Counted from the stretch's first letter, positions 26,631-37,322 are shown. The stretch: 64,000 bases of DNA from Thalassotalea sediminis (GCF_030295915.1 NZ_AP027361.1:3162001-3226000), one strand, 5' to 3'. Made by a program: numbers and translations. Notes: a model not told the origin generated them from the sequence alone.

Positions 26631-27436
26631 TTATTACTTCCTTTTCCAATAAGTTCTTCTTGATAAGACGCAGCTTTATAATGAAATGGAACCGGGCCAT
26701 CAGACTCACCTTTTACAAACTGTTGAACTAGCGGCGATGTTTGTTGACGAATATCATCAGGCGTACCTTGCCCAATAACCTTTTGTTCCGCAATGATATA
26801 AATATAGTCGGCGATACTCATGACTTCTGGTACATCGTGAGAAACAACAACGGATGTTAAACCTAATGCGTCATTCAACGACTTAATTAATCGTACAATA
26901 ACCCCCATTGAAATGGGATCTTGACCCGCAAAGGGCTCATCGTAAAGAATAAGTTCAGGATCAAGCGCTATAGCACGTGCAAGTGCGGCTCTACGAGCCA
27001 TACCACCAGAGAGCTCACTCGGCTTTAAATGACGCGCGCCTCGTAAACCAACCGCCTCTAACTTCATCAACACCATTTTTTCAATAATGCGCTCAGACAA
27101 TTTACTGTGTTCACGCATTGGAAAGGCAACATTGTCATAAACACTCATATCGGTGAAAAGCGCGCCGCTTTGAAATAACATACTCATGCGTTTACGCACG
27201 TCATAAAGTTCATTACGAGATAATGTGGGAATATCATTGCCATCAAAGAGTATTTGCCCAGATTCTGGGCGCAGCTGTCCACCAATTAATCGTAACAAGG
27301 TGGTTTTTCCAATACCACTAGGCCCCATAATTGCCGTTACTTTCCCTTTTGGAATCTGTAGACTTATTTCATCATATATGACTCTTTCTTCACGCTTAAA
27401 AGTCATATTCTTGATGTCGACCAACGTATCTGACAT
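26627..27436 (-). CDS. mlaF: Lipid ABC transporter ATP-binding protein MlaF
   Basis: 269 residues. Walker A GPSGIGKT lies at residues 38-45, the signature [15 protein letters not shown] in the middle, and Walker [14 protein letters not shown] after it. The LSGGMARR variant and GQDP are characteristic of MlaF/Ttg2A. It energises phospholipid transport that maintains outer-membrane asymmetry. It is first in the minus-strand operon and divergent from the calcium/sodium exchanger gene. Confidence 0.96.
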   Translation of the reverse strand: MSDTLVDIKNMTFKREERVIYDEISLQIPKGKVTAIMGPSGIGKTTLLRLIGGQLRPESGQILFDGNDIPTLSRNELYDVRKRMSMLFQSGALFTDMSVYDNVAFPMREHSKLSERIIEKMVLMKLEAVGLRGARHLKPSELSGGMARRAALARAIALDPELILYDEPFAGQDPISMGVIVRLIKSLNDALGLTSVVVSHDVPEVMSIADYIYIIAEQKVIGQGTPDDIRQQTSPLVQQFVKGESDGPVPFHYKAASYQEELIGKGSNK

Positions 27437-27772
27437 GGTTTATTTTTCTATTAAACTATCCATACTTTAAGTGCCTGTAATTCTACCTGACTGCAACAAA
27501 TACTTCATCCGATATTCATAAATTAATCTGTCTAAATTACGTGAGTAAATGTTGGTAATCGTAAGAAAGTGTAAGAATTGAACAAAAATCAACCAAACCT
27601 ACAAGCATTAATCCATTAAATACATTAACATTGCCATCATTAAGACGCTTAATTTGGTCAATATTTGTAAAAATTCATCATCAATGACACTTTTTTATCA
27701 ATCTTCGAGCAATAACTCTTTTTTTTTCTCTTACAACGGGCGACAATTTACCCCTTAATTTTGGAGTGATGA
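27437..27772. other. Divergent intergenic region between mlaF and yrbG
   Basis: 336 nt of very AT-rich sequence with many A/T runs (for example a TTTTTTTTCT stretch just before yrbG). It must carry the divergent promoters of the mla and yrbG-kds-lpt-rpoN blocks. I could not pick a specific promoter, operator or RNA with confidence and found no open frame resembling a gene. Confidence 0.4.
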
Positions 27773-28756
27773 ATGTTATTACAGATTTTTATTTTGCTGG
27801 TGTCTTTAATTGTCTTAGTGTGGAGTGCTGATAAGTTTGTTTTAGGCGCCTCTTCTCTCGCTAGAAATATTGGTATATCGCCAATGATTATTGGTCTAAC
27901 AATCGTGGCTATGGGATCTTCGGCCCCAGAAATGATGATTGCGGGTACGGCCTCACTGCAAGGCAACCCAGACACAGCGATCGGCAATGCTATTGGTTCT
28001 AATATTACGAATATTGCCTTAGTACTAGGTATAACAGCATTACTACATCCACTATCTGTTTCATCAAGCACGATCAAACGCGAGCTTCCTATTGTTTTAG
28101 GTATTACAGCTATTGCTTATTGGTTTGTCGCCGATAGCCATTTAAGCTTCTGGGAAGGGCTAATTCTTATTATTGGCTTTTTTGCTTATATACTCGCTTT
28201 ACTTTTCATTACCCTTCGTCGTTCTAAAACGCACCCTCTTGATGATGCTATGCTTATAGAGGCCGAACAGGAAGTCCCAGAAGCGATACCTACGTCTAAT
28301 TCCATTTTTTGGTTAGTCATCGGTATTATATTGTTACCACTAAGCGCCTCTTATTTAGTCGAATCATCGGTCTTCATTGCTAAGGCGTTCGGCATTAGTG
28401 ATCTTGTCATAGGCTTAACCGTCATTGCAATTGGTACCAGCCTACCTGAGTTAGCTGCAAGTATTATGAGTATTGTCAAAAAAGAAGATGACTTAGCGCT
28501 GGGTAATATTATAGGTTCTAATATCTTTAATATTTTAGCTGTTTTATCACTCGCAGGTTTGATTGCCCCTGGAGAAATAGATCCAGAGGCTTCATATCGT
28601 GATGCTCCATATATGCTAGGTGTAACGTTGCTACTATTTTTACTTTGTTTTACCCGAAAACTTGGCAATTTTCGAATTACACGTATGAAAGGTGTCATGT
28701 TACTTATTTCCTTTGTCGCTTATCAATTGTTATTGTTTAGCCAAATAAAGCATTAG
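27773..28756 (+). CDS. yrbG: Sodium/calcium exchanger family inner-membrane protein YrbG
   Basis: 327 residues with about ten membrane helices and the two alpha-repeat signatures of the CaCA superfamily: GLTIVAMGSSAPEM with GNAIGSNITNI in the first half, and GLTVIAIGTSLPELAASI with GNIIGSNIFNI in the second. These hold the ion-binding acidic residues. Cation selectivity is not deducible. As in E. coli it heads the plus-strand block leading to kdsD. Confidence 0.93.
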   Translation: MLLQIFILLVSLIVLVWSADKFVLGASSLARNIGISPMIIGLTIVAMGSSAPEMMIAGTASLQGNPDTAIGNAIGSNITNIALVLGITALLHPLSVSSSTIKRELPIVLGITAIAYWFVADSHLSFWEGLILIIGFFAYILALLFITLRRSKTHPLDDAMLIEAEQEVPEAIPTSNSIFWLVIGIILLPLSASYLVESSVFIAKAFGISDLVIGLTVIAIGTSLPELAASIMSIVKKEDDLALGNIIGSNIFNILAVLSLAGLIAPGEIDPEASYRDAPYMLGVTLLLFLLCFTRKLGNFRITRMKGVMLLISFVAYQLLLFSQIKH

Positions 28757-28765
28757 ATTGTTACT

Positions 28766-29731
28766 ATGAGTTCATTCAGTAAAATAGCCAAAGACGTTAT
28801 CAATATTGAATCTCAAGCCATAAATGAGCTTGCGCAATATATCGATAGTAATTTTGAAAAAGCATGCCAATTAATGATGCAAACGACGGGTCGCGTCATT
28901 GTGATAGGCATGGGTAAGTCAGGCCATGTTGGCGGAAAAATTGCTGCAACATTTGCTAGCACAGGTACACCTGCATTTTTTGTTCACCCTGGTGAAGCCA
29001 GTCATGGCGACTTAGGCATGATCACAGCACAAGATGTAGTACTGGCGATTTCAAATTCAGGTGAAACAGGTGAAGTGCTCGCGATATTGCCTGTAATTAA
29101 ACGTATTGGCGCAAAACTTGTTGCAATGAGCAGCAACCCAACATCGACGCTAGCGAAACTAAGTGATACGCACGTATGTATCAAGGTAACGCAGGAAGCT
29201 TGTCCACTTGGTTTAGCGCCAACGTCAAGTACGACAGCAACCTTGGTCATGGGTGATGCTATTGCAGTAGCACTGTTGAATGCACGAGGCTTTACCGCTG
29301 ACGATTTTGCATTATCTCACCCTGGTGGCAGCTTAGGAAAACGATTACTATTGAGATTGCAAGATATCATGCATACTGGTGAACGTTTGCCTGTTGTAGA
29401 CCAATCGGTAAAAATCAAAGATGCGTTAGTAGAGATGTCACTCAAAGGCTTAGGGATGACAGCTGTTATAAATTCTGATGGTTCACTTATTGGCTTATTT
29501 ACCGATGGTGATTTACGTCGCATATTAGACGCAAGAGTAGATATTCACAGCGATGAAATCGCGACAGTGATGACGAAAGCTCCTACAACGGCGTCAAAAG
29601 ATATGTTAGCTGCTGAAGCTCTTAAAGTTATGGAAGATAAGAAAATTAATGGCTTAATTATTGTTGACCAACACAACGCCCCCATTGGCGCGATGAATAT
29701 GCACGACTTATTGAAATCGGGAGTACTTTAA
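28766..29731 (+). CDS. kdsD: Arabinose-5-phosphate isomerase KdsD
   Basis: 321 residues. The N-terminal SIS domain (VIGMGKSGHVGGKIAATFASTGTPAFF at about 47-73; VLAISNSGETGEV) is followed by two CBS domains (about 205-320). It converts ribulose-5-phosphate to arabinose-5-phosphate, the first step of Kdo synthesis for LPS. It lies 9 nt after yrbG and overlaps kdsC by one base (TAATG). Confidence 0.96.
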   Translation: MSSFSKIAKDVINIESQAINELAQYIDSNFEKACQLMMQTTGRVIVIGMGKSGHVGGKIAATFASTGTPAFFVHPGEASHGDLGMITAQDVVLAISNSGETGEVLAILPVIKRIGAKLVAMSSNPTSTLAKLSDTHVCIKVTQEACPLGLAPTSSTTATLVMGDAIAVALLNARGFTADDFALSHPGGSLGKRLLLRLQDIMHTGERLPVVDQSVKIKDALVEMSLKGLGMTAVINSDGSLIGLFTDGDLRRILDARVDIHSDEIATVMTKAPTTASKDMLAAEALKVMEDKKINGLIIVDQHNAPIGAMNMHDLLKSGVL

Positions 29732-30279
29732 TGGTGAATACCTTATATGGCGATGTACCTGCTTCAGTCTTTGAAAAAGCGAAAAAAATAAAATTGTTTG
29801 TGTGTGATATCGACGGCGTATTCTCTGATGGACGTATTTATCTTGGCAATGACGGCGAAGAACTCAAGGCTTTTCACACTAAAGACGGTTATGGTATTAA
29901 AGCGCTTGGCGCAAGTGGCGTTGATGTTGCCGTTATCACTGGAAGACAATCTAATATAGTGCAAACAAGAATGTCTGCACTTAACGTCAAACATATCGTA
30001 CAAGGGCAAGAAAACAAACTGCCAACATTAAAAGACATGATAGCCAGCCTATCGCTTGTTCCTGAACAGGTTGCTTATATTGGTGATGACATGCCAGATT
30101 TTGAGTGTATGAGTTATGTTGGCTTAAGTATCGCAGTAAAAGATGCTCACCCAAGTATTTTAGCTATTGCCGACTATACTACATATACCCATGGAGGCTT
30201 TGGAGCAGTTCGTGAAGTTTGTGATTTATTCATGCAAAGTCAAAATACGTTAAAGTTTGCCAAAGGCGCAAGTATATGA
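29731..30279 (+). CDS. kdsC: KDO-8-phosphate phosphatase KdsC
   Basis: 182 residues, HAD superfamily C0-type. Catalytic motif I is VCDIDGVFSDG (about residues 25-35); AVITGRQS and IGDDMPDFECM follow. It removes phosphate from Kdo-8-P in the cytoplasm. It overlaps both neighbours (kdsD by 1 nt, lptC by 4 nt, ATGA), indicating a tight operon for Kdo and LPS export. Confidence 0.96.
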   Translation: MVNTLYGDVPASVFEKAKKIKLFVCDIDGVFSDGRIYLGNDGEELKAFHTKDGYGIKALGASGVDVAVITGRQSNIVQTRMSALNVKHIVQGQENKLPTLKDMIASLSLVPEQVAYIGDDMPDFECMSYVGLSIAVKDAHPSILAIADYTTYTHGGFGAVREVCDLFMQSQNTLKFAKGASI

Positions 30280-30842
30280 GTCGCACCCAGATATTTTCCT
30301 TATTATTCTTTGTCTTGACGGTCACAGCCTATAGCATTCTTGAATGGCATCACACAAAACAGGAAGATATCCAAGTGGTAGAAAACAACATTACGCCGGA
30401 CTTCATTGCGGAATCCTTAAAAAGTGAAGCTTTTTCGCAAAAAGGACTATTAACGTATCGCATCGATGCGTCGCGTATGGAACATTACAGTGAATTAGCG
30501 GTCACACATTTTGAGTTTCCTAAATATACGTTATACCCAAAAGATAGCGACGCTCCCTGGAAAATAAGCGCCAATGAAGGCACACTTTATAACAGCAATC
30601 GAGTAAAACTGGAAAACAAAGTATTATTAATTTCAACGGATGAAAACAGTTTAATTAGAGAAATTCATGGAAAGTATTTAGAGCTTGACCTAAATACTAA
30701 TATTATTAGCTCCGAGAACAGCATAAGAATCAAAGGTGTAGATTTTGCTATGCAAGGCACTGGCTTAATAATAGACTTAAACACGAAACAGGTAACTCTC
30801 ACACAACATGAACAAACTATTTATCAACCGTCTACACACTAG
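30276..30842 (+). CDS. lptC: LPS export protein LptC
   Basis: 188 residues. One N-terminal membrane helix (IFSLLFFVLTVTAYSIL) is followed by a periplasmic beta-jellyroll OstA-like domain (YRIDASRMEHYSELAVTHFEFP, ISANEGTLYNSNRVKLENKV). LptC passes LPS from the LptBFG complex to LptA. Sequence conservation is modest, but order and topology make the assignment safe. The 3' end overlaps lptA by 35 nt. Confidence 0.93.
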   Translation: MSRTQIFSLLFFVLTVTAYSILEWHHTKQEDIQVVENNITPDFIAESLKSEAFSQKGLLTYRIDASRMEHYSELAVTHFEFPKYTLYPKDSDAPWKISANEGTLYNSNRVKLENKVLLISTDENSLIREIHGKYLELDLNTNIISSENSIRIKGVDFAMQGTGLIIDLNTKQVTLTQHEQTIYQPSTH

Positions 30843-31332
30843 TGTTTTATTTGTAAGCTTATATGTTAGTAGTATGGCTAGCATTTATGCCGCTGAAATT
30901 GATTTAAAACAAGAAATTAGTATTGATGCAACGAGACAAGCAGCGGATCTAAAAAACAAAATATTTAGCTATATCGACAATGTTGTAATTAAACAAGGTT
31001 CACTGATAATAAAAGCTGATCTTGTGCAAGTTATCACAGCATCAGATACAGATACAAAAACCTATATAGCAAAAGGAAAACCCGCTACGTTTAAGCAAAC
31101 ACTTGAAGATGGTACCCCCATTTATTTACAGGCGAATGAAATTAAGTATGAGCCTGCTAAGAATACCGTTACTATCTCAGGTGATGCGGAGCTCCGTCAA
31201 GAAGGCAGTAAAGTAAACGGTAGTGTTATTACTTACAACTTTATTACCGAGCAAGTATTAGCTAATGGTGAAGATGATCAGCGCGTTAAAACGGTATTAC
31301 AGCCTAAGCACCTGGAAAAAAAGAATAAATGA
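30808..31332 (+). CDS. lptA: LPS transport periplasmic bridge protein LptA
   Basis: 174 residues. The signal peptide ends at IYAA near residue 28, followed by an OstA domain ([57 protein letters not shown]). LptA forms the periplasmic bridge of the Lpt system. Its start lies inside the end of lptC (35-nt overlap) and its end overlaps lptB by 4 nt. Confidence 0.94.
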   Translation: MNKLFINRLHTSVLFVSLYVSSMASIYAAEIDLKQEISIDATRQAADLKNKIFSYIDNVVIKQGSLIIKADLVQVITASDTDTKTYIAKGKPATFKQTLEDGTPIYLQANEIKYEPAKNTVTISGDAELRQEGSKVNGSVITYNFITEQVLANGEDDQRVKTVLQPKHLEKKNK

Positions 31333-32060
31333 GCAATGCAAAATTAAGTGCCGCTAACTTGGCTAAGTCCTATAAAGGGCGTATGGTAGTTAAAAATGTT
31401 GGTTTGGAAGTTAACGCAGGGCAAATTGTAGGTTTACTTGGTCCAAATGGTGCAGGAAAAACCACGTCATTTTACATGATTGTTGGGTTAGTAAATAACG
31501 ATAAAGGTACAATAACGTTAAATGACGAAGACCTTACACTGTTACCTATGCATGAACGTGCGCGCCGAGGTATAGGATACTTACCACAAGAGGCCTCGAT
31601 CTTTCGTAAGTTAACCGTTTACGAAAATATCATGGCAATATTGCAAACAAGAAAAGAATTAACAGACATAGAACGAGAAGAGAAGTTAGAACATTTAGTA
31701 GAAGAATTTAACATAGGGCACATTACCGAAAATTTAGGCATGAGCCTATCTGGTGGTGAACGTCGTCGTGTTGAAATTGCCAGAGCACTTGCAGCTGACC
31801 CAAAATTTATATTGTTAGATGAACCATTTGCTGGCGTTGACCCAATTTCTGTAGGTGATATAAAAAAAATTATTCTACACTTAAAAAATAAAGGCATTGG
31901 CATATTAATAACCGACCATAACGTTAGAGAGACACTCGATGTTTGTGAGCATGCTTACATTGTTAGTCATGGTGAATTAATCGCCCAAGGTGATGCAGAT
32001 CAAATCCTTGCAAATCAGCAGGTAAGAGATGTATACCTCGGTGAACAATTCACGTTATAG
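31329..32060 (+). CDS. lptB: LPS export ABC ATPase LptB
   Basis: 243 residues. Walker A GPNGAGKT is at residues 38-45, the signature [15 protein letters not shown] in the middle, and Walker [20 protein letters not shown] after it. The [17 protein letters not shown]-loop region is typical. It powers LPS extraction from the inner membrane with LptFG, which are encoded elsewhere. It precedes rpoN by 54 nt. Confidence 0.97.
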   Translation: MSNAKLSAANLAKSYKGRMVVKNVGLEVNAGQIVGLLGPNGAGKTTSFYMIVGLVNNDKGTITLNDEDLTLLPMHERARRGIGYLPQEASIFRKLTVYENIMAILQTRKELTDIEREEKLEHLVEEFNIGHITENLGMSLSGGERRRVEIARALAADPKFILLDEPFAGVDPISVGDIKKIILHLKNKGIGILITDHNVRETLDVCEHAYIVSHGELIAQGDADQILANQQVRDVYLGEQFTL

Positions 32061-32114
32061 TTATGATATGCTTTAGAAAAAATAAGATTTACTTGAAAGG
32101 ATAAGAAGTAATTA

Positions 32115-33623
32115 ATGCGCCCAAGTCTGCAACTCCGAATTGGACAACAACTTACAATGACGCCGCAACTCCAGCAGGCGATAAAGTTATTGCAGTTGTC
32201 CACCTTGGATCTACAACAAGAAATTCAAGAGGCATTAGAAAGTAATCCTTTATTAGAGGTGGACGAATCTGCTTCGTCTTCAGACGATAACCAACCCGAT
32301 AACTTAGAAGAAGCCTTTTCCGCAAAAACTAATGACGAGACAATAAATAATACTAGTGATGGCTCGGAAGATTCAACACCAACCGTTGATGAAATCAGCA
32401 CCACTGAAGCGATGGATAAATCAGACATTCCTGAAGAGCTTAATATTGATACGACTTGGGACGAAAGTTACAGTGCTGGTGTATCTAATACTGGTGCCGC
32501 CCCTGCCTCAGATGATTTTGTTTATCAAGGTGAAACCACAGACTCCATTCAAGATCATTTGCGTTGGCAAATGAAATTAACCCCATTTTCTGAAACCGAT
32601 GAAGCCATTGCAATGGCAATTATTGATGCCATTGACGACGCTGGATATTTAACGGTTACAACTGAAGAAATCCTAGAGTCTGTTGGCGTCGATGACGTTG
32701 AATTAGATGAAGTAGAAGCGGTCTTAAAACGTATAAATATGTTTGACCCTATAGGTGTTGGTGCGCGTTCAATTGCAGAATGTTTAACGATACAGTTAAA
32801 CCAGTTTGATAAAGATACCCCTTGGGTTAACGAAAGTAAGATCGTGATTAATGAATATATTGATTTACTTGGTAACCGTGATTATCGACAAATCATGCGT
32901 AAAACACGTTTAAAAGAAGATCAATTACGTGAAGTTATTCGGTTAATTCAATCATTAGATCCTCGCCCTGGTGATTCTGTTATTCAAAGTGATGATCAGT
33001 ATGTAATACCTGATGTTTCTGTTGAAAAGAAAAATGGTCGTTGGGTTGTAGAGCTAAACCCTGATACTGCGCCTAAACTAGCGGTTAACCAGCAATATGC
33101 TTCTATGGCTCGGTCAATGAAAAATTCGAATGATAGTCAATTTATTCGTTCAAATTTACAAGAAGCAAAATGGTTTATTAAGAGTTTAGAAAGCCGAAAC
33201 GATACCCTATTAAAAGTATCAAACTGCATTGTGCAAAGACAACAAGGTTTTTTTGAACATGGGCCCGAAGCTATGCGTCCTATGGTTCTGAATGATATTG
33301 CCGAAGCAGTAGATATGCATGAATCAACGATTTCACGTGTTACTACACAAAAATATATGCATACACCACGTGGAATTTTTGAACTTAAGTATTTTTTCTC
33401 CAGCCATGTCAGTACAGAAAATGGTGGAGAATGTTCTTCAACAGCTATACGCGCTTTAATTAAAAAGCTTGTAGCTGCCGAAGTACCTGCAAAGCCTCTT
33501 AGTGACAGTAAAATGGCTGAACTATTGGCTGAACAGGGAATCAATGTTGCCAGACGGACTATAGCTAAGTATCGAGAATCGCTAAGTATTCCTCCGTCTA
33601 ACCAACGTAAAAGTTTACTTTAA
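32115..33623 (+). CDS. rpoN: RNA polymerase sigma-54 factor RpoN
   Basis: 502 residues. The glutamine-rich region I ([31 protein letters not shown]) contacts activators. Then come an acidic region II (about 50-130), the core-binding domain, the -24/-12 HTH, and the C-terminal RpoN box [15 protein letters not shown]. It directs transcription from GG-N10-GC promoters and requires activators such as GlrR, encoded in this same window. A candidate sigma-54 promoter occurs at 13273-13288. Confidence 0.97.
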   Translation: MRPSLQLRIGQQLTMTPQLQQAIKLLQLSTLDLQQEIQEALESNPLLEVDESASSSDDNQPDNLEEAFSAKTNDETINNTSDGSEDSTPTVDEISTTEAMDKSDIPEELNIDTTWDESYSAGVSNTGAAPASDDFVYQGETTDSIQDHLRWQMKLTPFSETDEAIAMAIIDAIDDAGYLTVTTEEILESVGVDDVELDEVEAVLKRINMFDPIGVGARSIAECLTIQLNQFDKDTPWVNESKIVINEYIDLLGNRDYRQIMRKTRLKEDQLREVIRLIQSLDPRPGDSVIQSDDQYVIPDVSVEKKNGRWVVELNPDTAPKLAVNQQYASMARSMKNSNDSQFIRSNLQEAKWFIKSLESRNDTLLKVSNCIVQRQQGFFEHGPEAMRPMVLNDIAEAVDMHESTISRVTTQKYMHTPRGIFELKYFFSSHVSTENGGECSSTAIRALIKKLVAAEVPAKPLSDSKMAELLAEQGINVARRTIAKYRESLSIPPSNQRKSLL

Positions 33624-33647
33624 CTCTCTAGTAGAAGGATACAGCTT

Positions 33648-33935
33648 ATGCAAATTAATCTTGCCGGACATCATGTTGAAATTACTACCCCAATGCGTGA
33701 CATCGTGAACAAAAAATTTGCTAAGTTAGAGCGACATTTCGATCATATTAATAACGTATATGTCGTATTAACCGTTGAAAAACTTAGCCAAATTGCAGAA
33801 GCAACTGTGCATTTAAATGGCACTGAAGTGCATGCTAAAGCGGAAAACGACGACATGTACGCATCCATAGACTCCCTGGTAAATAAGCTCGATAAACAAA
33901 TACTTAAATACAAGGGAAAAATTAATCAACACTAA
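33648..33935 (+). CDS. hpf: Ribosome hibernation promoting factor HPF
   Basis: 95 residues of the short HPF/YfiA type (MQINLAGHHVEITTPMRDIVNKKFAKLERHF, then VEKLSQIAEATVHLNGTEVHAKAENDDMYASIDSLVNKLDKQI, as separate recognisable blocks). It binds the 30S subunit in stationary phase and promotes 100S dimers. It lies directly downstream of rpoN, as in most gammaproteobacteria. Confidence 0.96.
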   Translation: MQINLAGHHVEITTPMRDIVNKKFAKLERHFDHINNVYVVLTVEKLSQIAEATVHLNGTEVHAKAENDDMYASIDSLVNKLDKQILKYKGKINQH

Positions 33936-33960
33936 GATTTATTGATTACTAATATCCACT

Positions 33961-34416
33961 ATGAATTTTACCGACATCATTAAAGAAGACTGCACGTTAT
34001 GTGCAGTCGAGGCTACAAGCAAAAAACGTATTCTTGAACTTCTTTGTAGCAAAGCCGCAGAGACAAACGATCAAGTAAGTACCTACAACTTATTAGAGAG
34101 TTTGATGCTAAGAGAAAAAATGGGGTCGACCGGTATTGGCAATGGTATTGCTATTCCACATGGACGTTTAACCTCTACCGATAAAGTTATGATTGTTATT
34201 GCCACAGCTCAAGCGCCAATAGAGTTTGATGCCATTGATAATCGTCCCGTTGACATATTTATCGCCCTATTCGTGCCAGAAGATCAATGCCAACAACATT
34301 TATCGACATTACAAAGTATTGCACAAGTATTTAGCGACAAGAAAATGTGTAAGCAAGTACGCAAGTGCGATAACAGTCATGAGTTATATCAACTTCTCAA
34401 ATCTGCTGCTCACTAA
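33961..34416 (+). CDS. ptsN: Nitrogen-PTS regulatory protein EIIA-Ntr (PtsN)
   Basis: 151 residues of the PTS EIIA type 2 family. Phospho-acceptor His67 lies in GNGIAIPHGRL. The family's LLESLMLREKMGSTGIG precedes it. PtsN is phosphorylated via PtsP and NPr and regulates potassium transport, nitrogen and envelope processes rather than transporting sugar. It sits between hpf and rapZ in the conserved rpoN cluster. Confidence 0.96.
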   Translation: MNFTDIIKEDCTLCAVEATSKKRILELLCSKAAETNDQVSTYNLLESLMLREKMGSTGIGNGIAIPHGRLTSTDKVMIVIATAQAPIEFDAIDNRPVDIFIALFVPEDQCQQHLSTLQSIAQVFSDKKMCKQVRKCDNSHELYQLLKSAAH

Positions 34417-34431
34417 CCTAGGATTTCATCA

Positions 34432-35286
34432 ATGAAACTTACCATTGTAAGTGGCCGCTCCGGCTCTGGAAAAACGGTCGCATTGCGCGTTTTGGAAGAC
34501 TTAGGCTACTACTGTGTAGATAATATTCCCGTTAATTTGCTACCCGCATTGACGCATACCGTGATCAATGATTATGAAACCGTAGCGGTAAGTTTAGACG
34601 TCAGGAATTTACCTGCAGAACCGACAGATGTGCCAGAAATATTAGATTACTTACCCAGTGCTGTTGAGTTATCTATTGTATACCTAGACGCTGATGATGG
34701 TGATCTTATTAAGCGTTTTAGCGAAACTCGTCGCTTACACCCACTTATACGCCAAAATATCGCGCTAGACCAAGCAATGACACTTGAGAAAAAGTTATTA
34801 GAACCCATTGCTGCTCGCGCCAACTTGTATATTAATACCAGTCAGTTAACACCACACCAGCTCGCTGATTTGATCAGAGAAAGAGTGCTAGGGAAAAAAA
34901 GTGGTTCTATGGTCGTGGTGTTTGAATCCTTTGGTTTTAAACATGGATTACCAAAAGACGCTGACTTTGTGTTCGATGCTCGTTTCTTACCAAACCCTTT
35001 TTGGGAGAAAGAACTTAAGCCATTTACAGGGTTAGATCAACCAGTTAGAGATTTTCTTGCCAGCCAACCCATTGTTACTAAGTTTATATGGCAAATAAAC
35101 AGCTTCATGATGACATGGTTGCCTCACCTTGAACGAAATAATCGCAGCTATATTACCATTGCGGTAGGCTGTACTGGCGGAAAACATCGTTCCGTTTATA
35201 TTGCTGAATTACTTGCTGCAAATTTAAAAAAAGAAAGAAAAGACGTACAGGCACGCCACCGTGACTTAAAAGTACCAACAACATAA
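34432..35286 (+). CDS. rapZ: RNase adapter protein RapZ
   Basis: 284 residues. Walker A GRSGSGKT is at residues 8-15. The family segments VDNIPVNLLP, TRRLHPL, FESFGFKHGLPKDADFVFDARFLPNP and the C-terminal GCTGGKHRSVYIAE are intact. RapZ guides RNase E to the GlmZ sRNA and senses glucosamine-6-phosphate in enterobacteria. In E. coli the GlrKR system, also present here, controls glmY in the same circuit. No glmY or glmZ is visible in this window. Confidence 0.96.
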   Translation: MKLTIVSGRSGSGKTVALRVLEDLGYYCVDNIPVNLLPALTHTVINDYETVAVSLDVRNLPAEPTDVPEILDYLPSAVELSIVYLDADDGDLIKRFSETRRLHPLIRQNIALDQAMTLEKKLLEPIAARANLYINTSQLTPHQLADLIRERVLGKKSGSMVVVFESFGFKHGLPKDADFVFDARFLPNPFWEKELKPFTGLDQPVRDFLASQPIVTKFIWQINSFMMTWLPHLERNNRSYITIAVGCTGGKHRSVYIAELLAANLKKERKDVQARHRDLKVPTT

Positions 35287-35414
35287 TTCATTATTAGGCA
35301 TGTTGTTCATTGTGTAATAAAGTTTCTTTAAGTCCATTAAATACGAGAGCTTTTAGTAAATTTCGCTTACTATAATGAACAATACACGACCAAACTTGAG
35401 ACGGTTAACTAAAG

Positions 35415-35690
35415 ATGTCTGATTTTTCACGCCCCATTGTTATTACCAATAAACTCGGCTTACATGCCCGTGCAGCAACTAAACTAGCGCAACTTACACA
35501 ACAATTTGAGGCCAAAGTTACAATAGAGCTTCACGATAAACAAGTTGATGCTAGTAGCATTATGGGGTTAATGCTACTAGCCGGCAGCCAAGGAAAAACA
35601 GTTACCGTGCATACCGATGGACCCGACGCAAAACAAGCGATGGATGAAGTTTGTCAGTTGTTTACCAATAAATTTGATGAAGAAGAGTAG
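35415..35690 (+). CDS. ptsO: Phosphocarrier protein NPr (nitrogen PTS HPr)
   Basis: 91 residues of the HPr family, with phospho-acceptor His17 in KLGLHARAATKLA and the Ser-region motif ASSIMGLMLLAGSQG. It relays phosphate from PtsP to PtsN. A 128-nt gap separates it from rapZ; a TATAAT hexamer at 35371-35376 may mark its own promoter, although the matching -35 is weak. Confidence 0.94.
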   Translation: MSDFSRPIVITNKLGLHARAATKLAQLTQQFEAKVTIELHDKQVDASSIMGLMLLAGSQGKTVTVHTDGPDAKQAMDEVCQLFTNKFDEEE

Positions 35691-35899
35691 CTTATCTAAA
35701 AGTTACGCCTTATGATCCTTTCTGTTCAATGTTTTGATAACCTTAAATTTTGCGAACGCATTGTTTAAAAAACAAACACAAAAACTAAATTGACTGATTA
35801 CATTAATAAAAAAGCTGCTAAAACCAATCAGTTGAGATAAACTATTATTCAGATGTCTAGGTGATAATAATCAAACATCGCCTCATGTTTTTCTATGTT

Positions 35900-35916
35900 A
35901 CATGCTTATAGCATGT
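35900..35916 (+). repeat. Short hairpin just upstream of mgtE
   Basis: ACATGCT-TAT-AGCATGT forms a 7-bp perfect stem with a 3-nt loop ending about 20 nt before the mgtE ATG and just before its AAAGGG ribosome site. It is too small for a known magnesium riboswitch. No other structured element was recognised in 35691-35936. Confidence 0.4.
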
Positions 35917-35936
35917 AAACGGCAAAGGGTCGCATA

Positions 35937-37295
35937 ATGCCGGAAGTGTCAGAACAAGAACAAAGTCAACAACGCCTACAGCAAGTTAATGAAGCACTTG
36001 GCAGTGGTATGTTTGTCTATGTCCGAAAGCTGCTGCAAAACATGCCCGCTTACGATTTGGCCTTACTACTAGAGTCCTCTCCTACTAAAAGCCGTGCTGT
36101 GCTATGGCAACTTATCGATCCAGATCATCACGGTGAGGTACTCGAAGAATTAAGCGAAGAAGTACGTAAAGGAATATTAAAGAATATTCGACCTGAAAAA
36201 CTTGCTGAAGTTGCCGAAGGCATGGATGTTGACGATCTTGCTGAAGTATTAAGAACTTTGCCAGACACCGTTTACAACGAAGTACTAAATTCTATGGATT
36301 CACAAGATAGAAGCCGCGTTGAGCAGGCACTATCTTACGAAGAAGACACTGCTGGTGGTATCATGAATACAGATACCATCACAATACGTCCAGATGTAAC
36401 CGTTGACGTTGTATTGAGGTATTTACGTTTAAAAGGCGAGCTCCCCGTTGCCACAGATTCCTTCTATGTTGTTGATAGAAATGACAAGTTTATTGGCGCT
36501 GTATCACTTGCAGCAATTGTAACTGCCAAGCCAGAAGTATCAATATCAACACTGATTCATGCTGATGTTGAAGCGGTCAATGTAGAAATGCCAGAAACGG
36601 AAGTAGCGCAACTCTTTGAGCGCTATGACTGGTTTTCAGCCCCCGTAATTGATGACGAAGGAAGGCTATTAGGTCGTATTACAGTTGATGATATCGTCGA
36701 TATTATCCGTGAAGAAGCAGAACACTCGATGATGAGTATGGCAGGTCTAGACGACGAGGCAGATACCTTTGCCCCTGTGTTAAAAAGTACTCAACGCCGG
36801 TCTATTTGGTTAGGCGTTAATTTAGTTACAGCGATACTCGCCGTAGTTGTTTCCAATATGTTTGAAGACATTCTAAGCCAACTCACAATCTTAGCAATTC
36901 TAAATACCTTAGTACCAAGCATGGGTGGTGTCGCAGGAAATCAAACACTTACTCTCGTAATTCGTGGTATCGCTTTAGGCCATGTTGGCGATAGTAACTC
37001 TCGCGTATTGTTATATAAAGAACTCGCCATTGGCTTTTTAAACGGTATTATTTGGGCACTGCTCATTGCCGCCGTTGTCGGTATATGGAAACAAGACGTT
37101 GTCTTGGCGGGTATTATCGCTTTTGCAATGTTAATGAATATGACCGCCGCGGGAATTGCAGGTGTTACAATTCCACTTATGCTTAAAAGGATGAACATAG
37201 ATCCAGCACTAGCAGGTAGTGTGATCCTTACCACAATTACAGATGTTGTTGGTATCTTTGCATTTTTAGGTACAGCAACATTATTACTTCGATAA
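35937..37295 (+). CDS. mgtE: Magnesium channel/transporter MgtE
   Basis: 452 residues. The N-terminal MgtE superhelical domain (about 25-130; includes ALSYEEDTAGGIMNTD at the boundary) is followed by a CBS pair (about 140-260) and five C-terminal membrane helices (about 290-452; PSMGGVAGNQTLTLVIRG pore-region motif). It imports Mg2+ and is gated by cytosolic magnesium through the N and CBS domains. Convergent with pmbA. Confidence 0.95.
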   Translation: MPEVSEQEQSQQRLQQVNEALGSGMFVYVRKLLQNMPAYDLALLLESSPTKSRAVLWQLIDPDHHGEVLEELSEEVRKGILKNIRPEKLAEVAEGMDVDDLAEVLRTLPDTVYNEVLNSMDSQDRSRVEQALSYEEDTAGGIMNTDTITIRPDVTVDVVLRYLRLKGELPVATDSFYVVDRNDKFIGAVSLAAIVTAKPEVSISTLIHADVEAVNVEMPETEVAQLFERYDWFSAPVIDDEGRLLGRITVDDIVDIIREEAEHSMMSMAGLDDEADTFAPVLKSTQRRSIWLGVNLVTAILAVVVSNMFEDILSQLTILAILNTLVPSMGGVAGNQTLTLVIRGIALGHVGDSNSRVLLYKELAIGFLNGIIWALLIAAVVGIWKQDVVLAGIIAFAMLMNMTAAGIAGVTIPLMLKRMNIDPALAGSVILTTITDVVGIFAFLGTATLLLR

Positions 37296-37322
37296 ACAGA
37301 TAATATATGATATAAAAAATCA

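Noticed and set aside
35691-35936. Magnesium riboswitch (M box or ykoK type) before mgtE
   Set aside because: Region is too short on conserved landmarks; only a 7-bp hairpin is seen.
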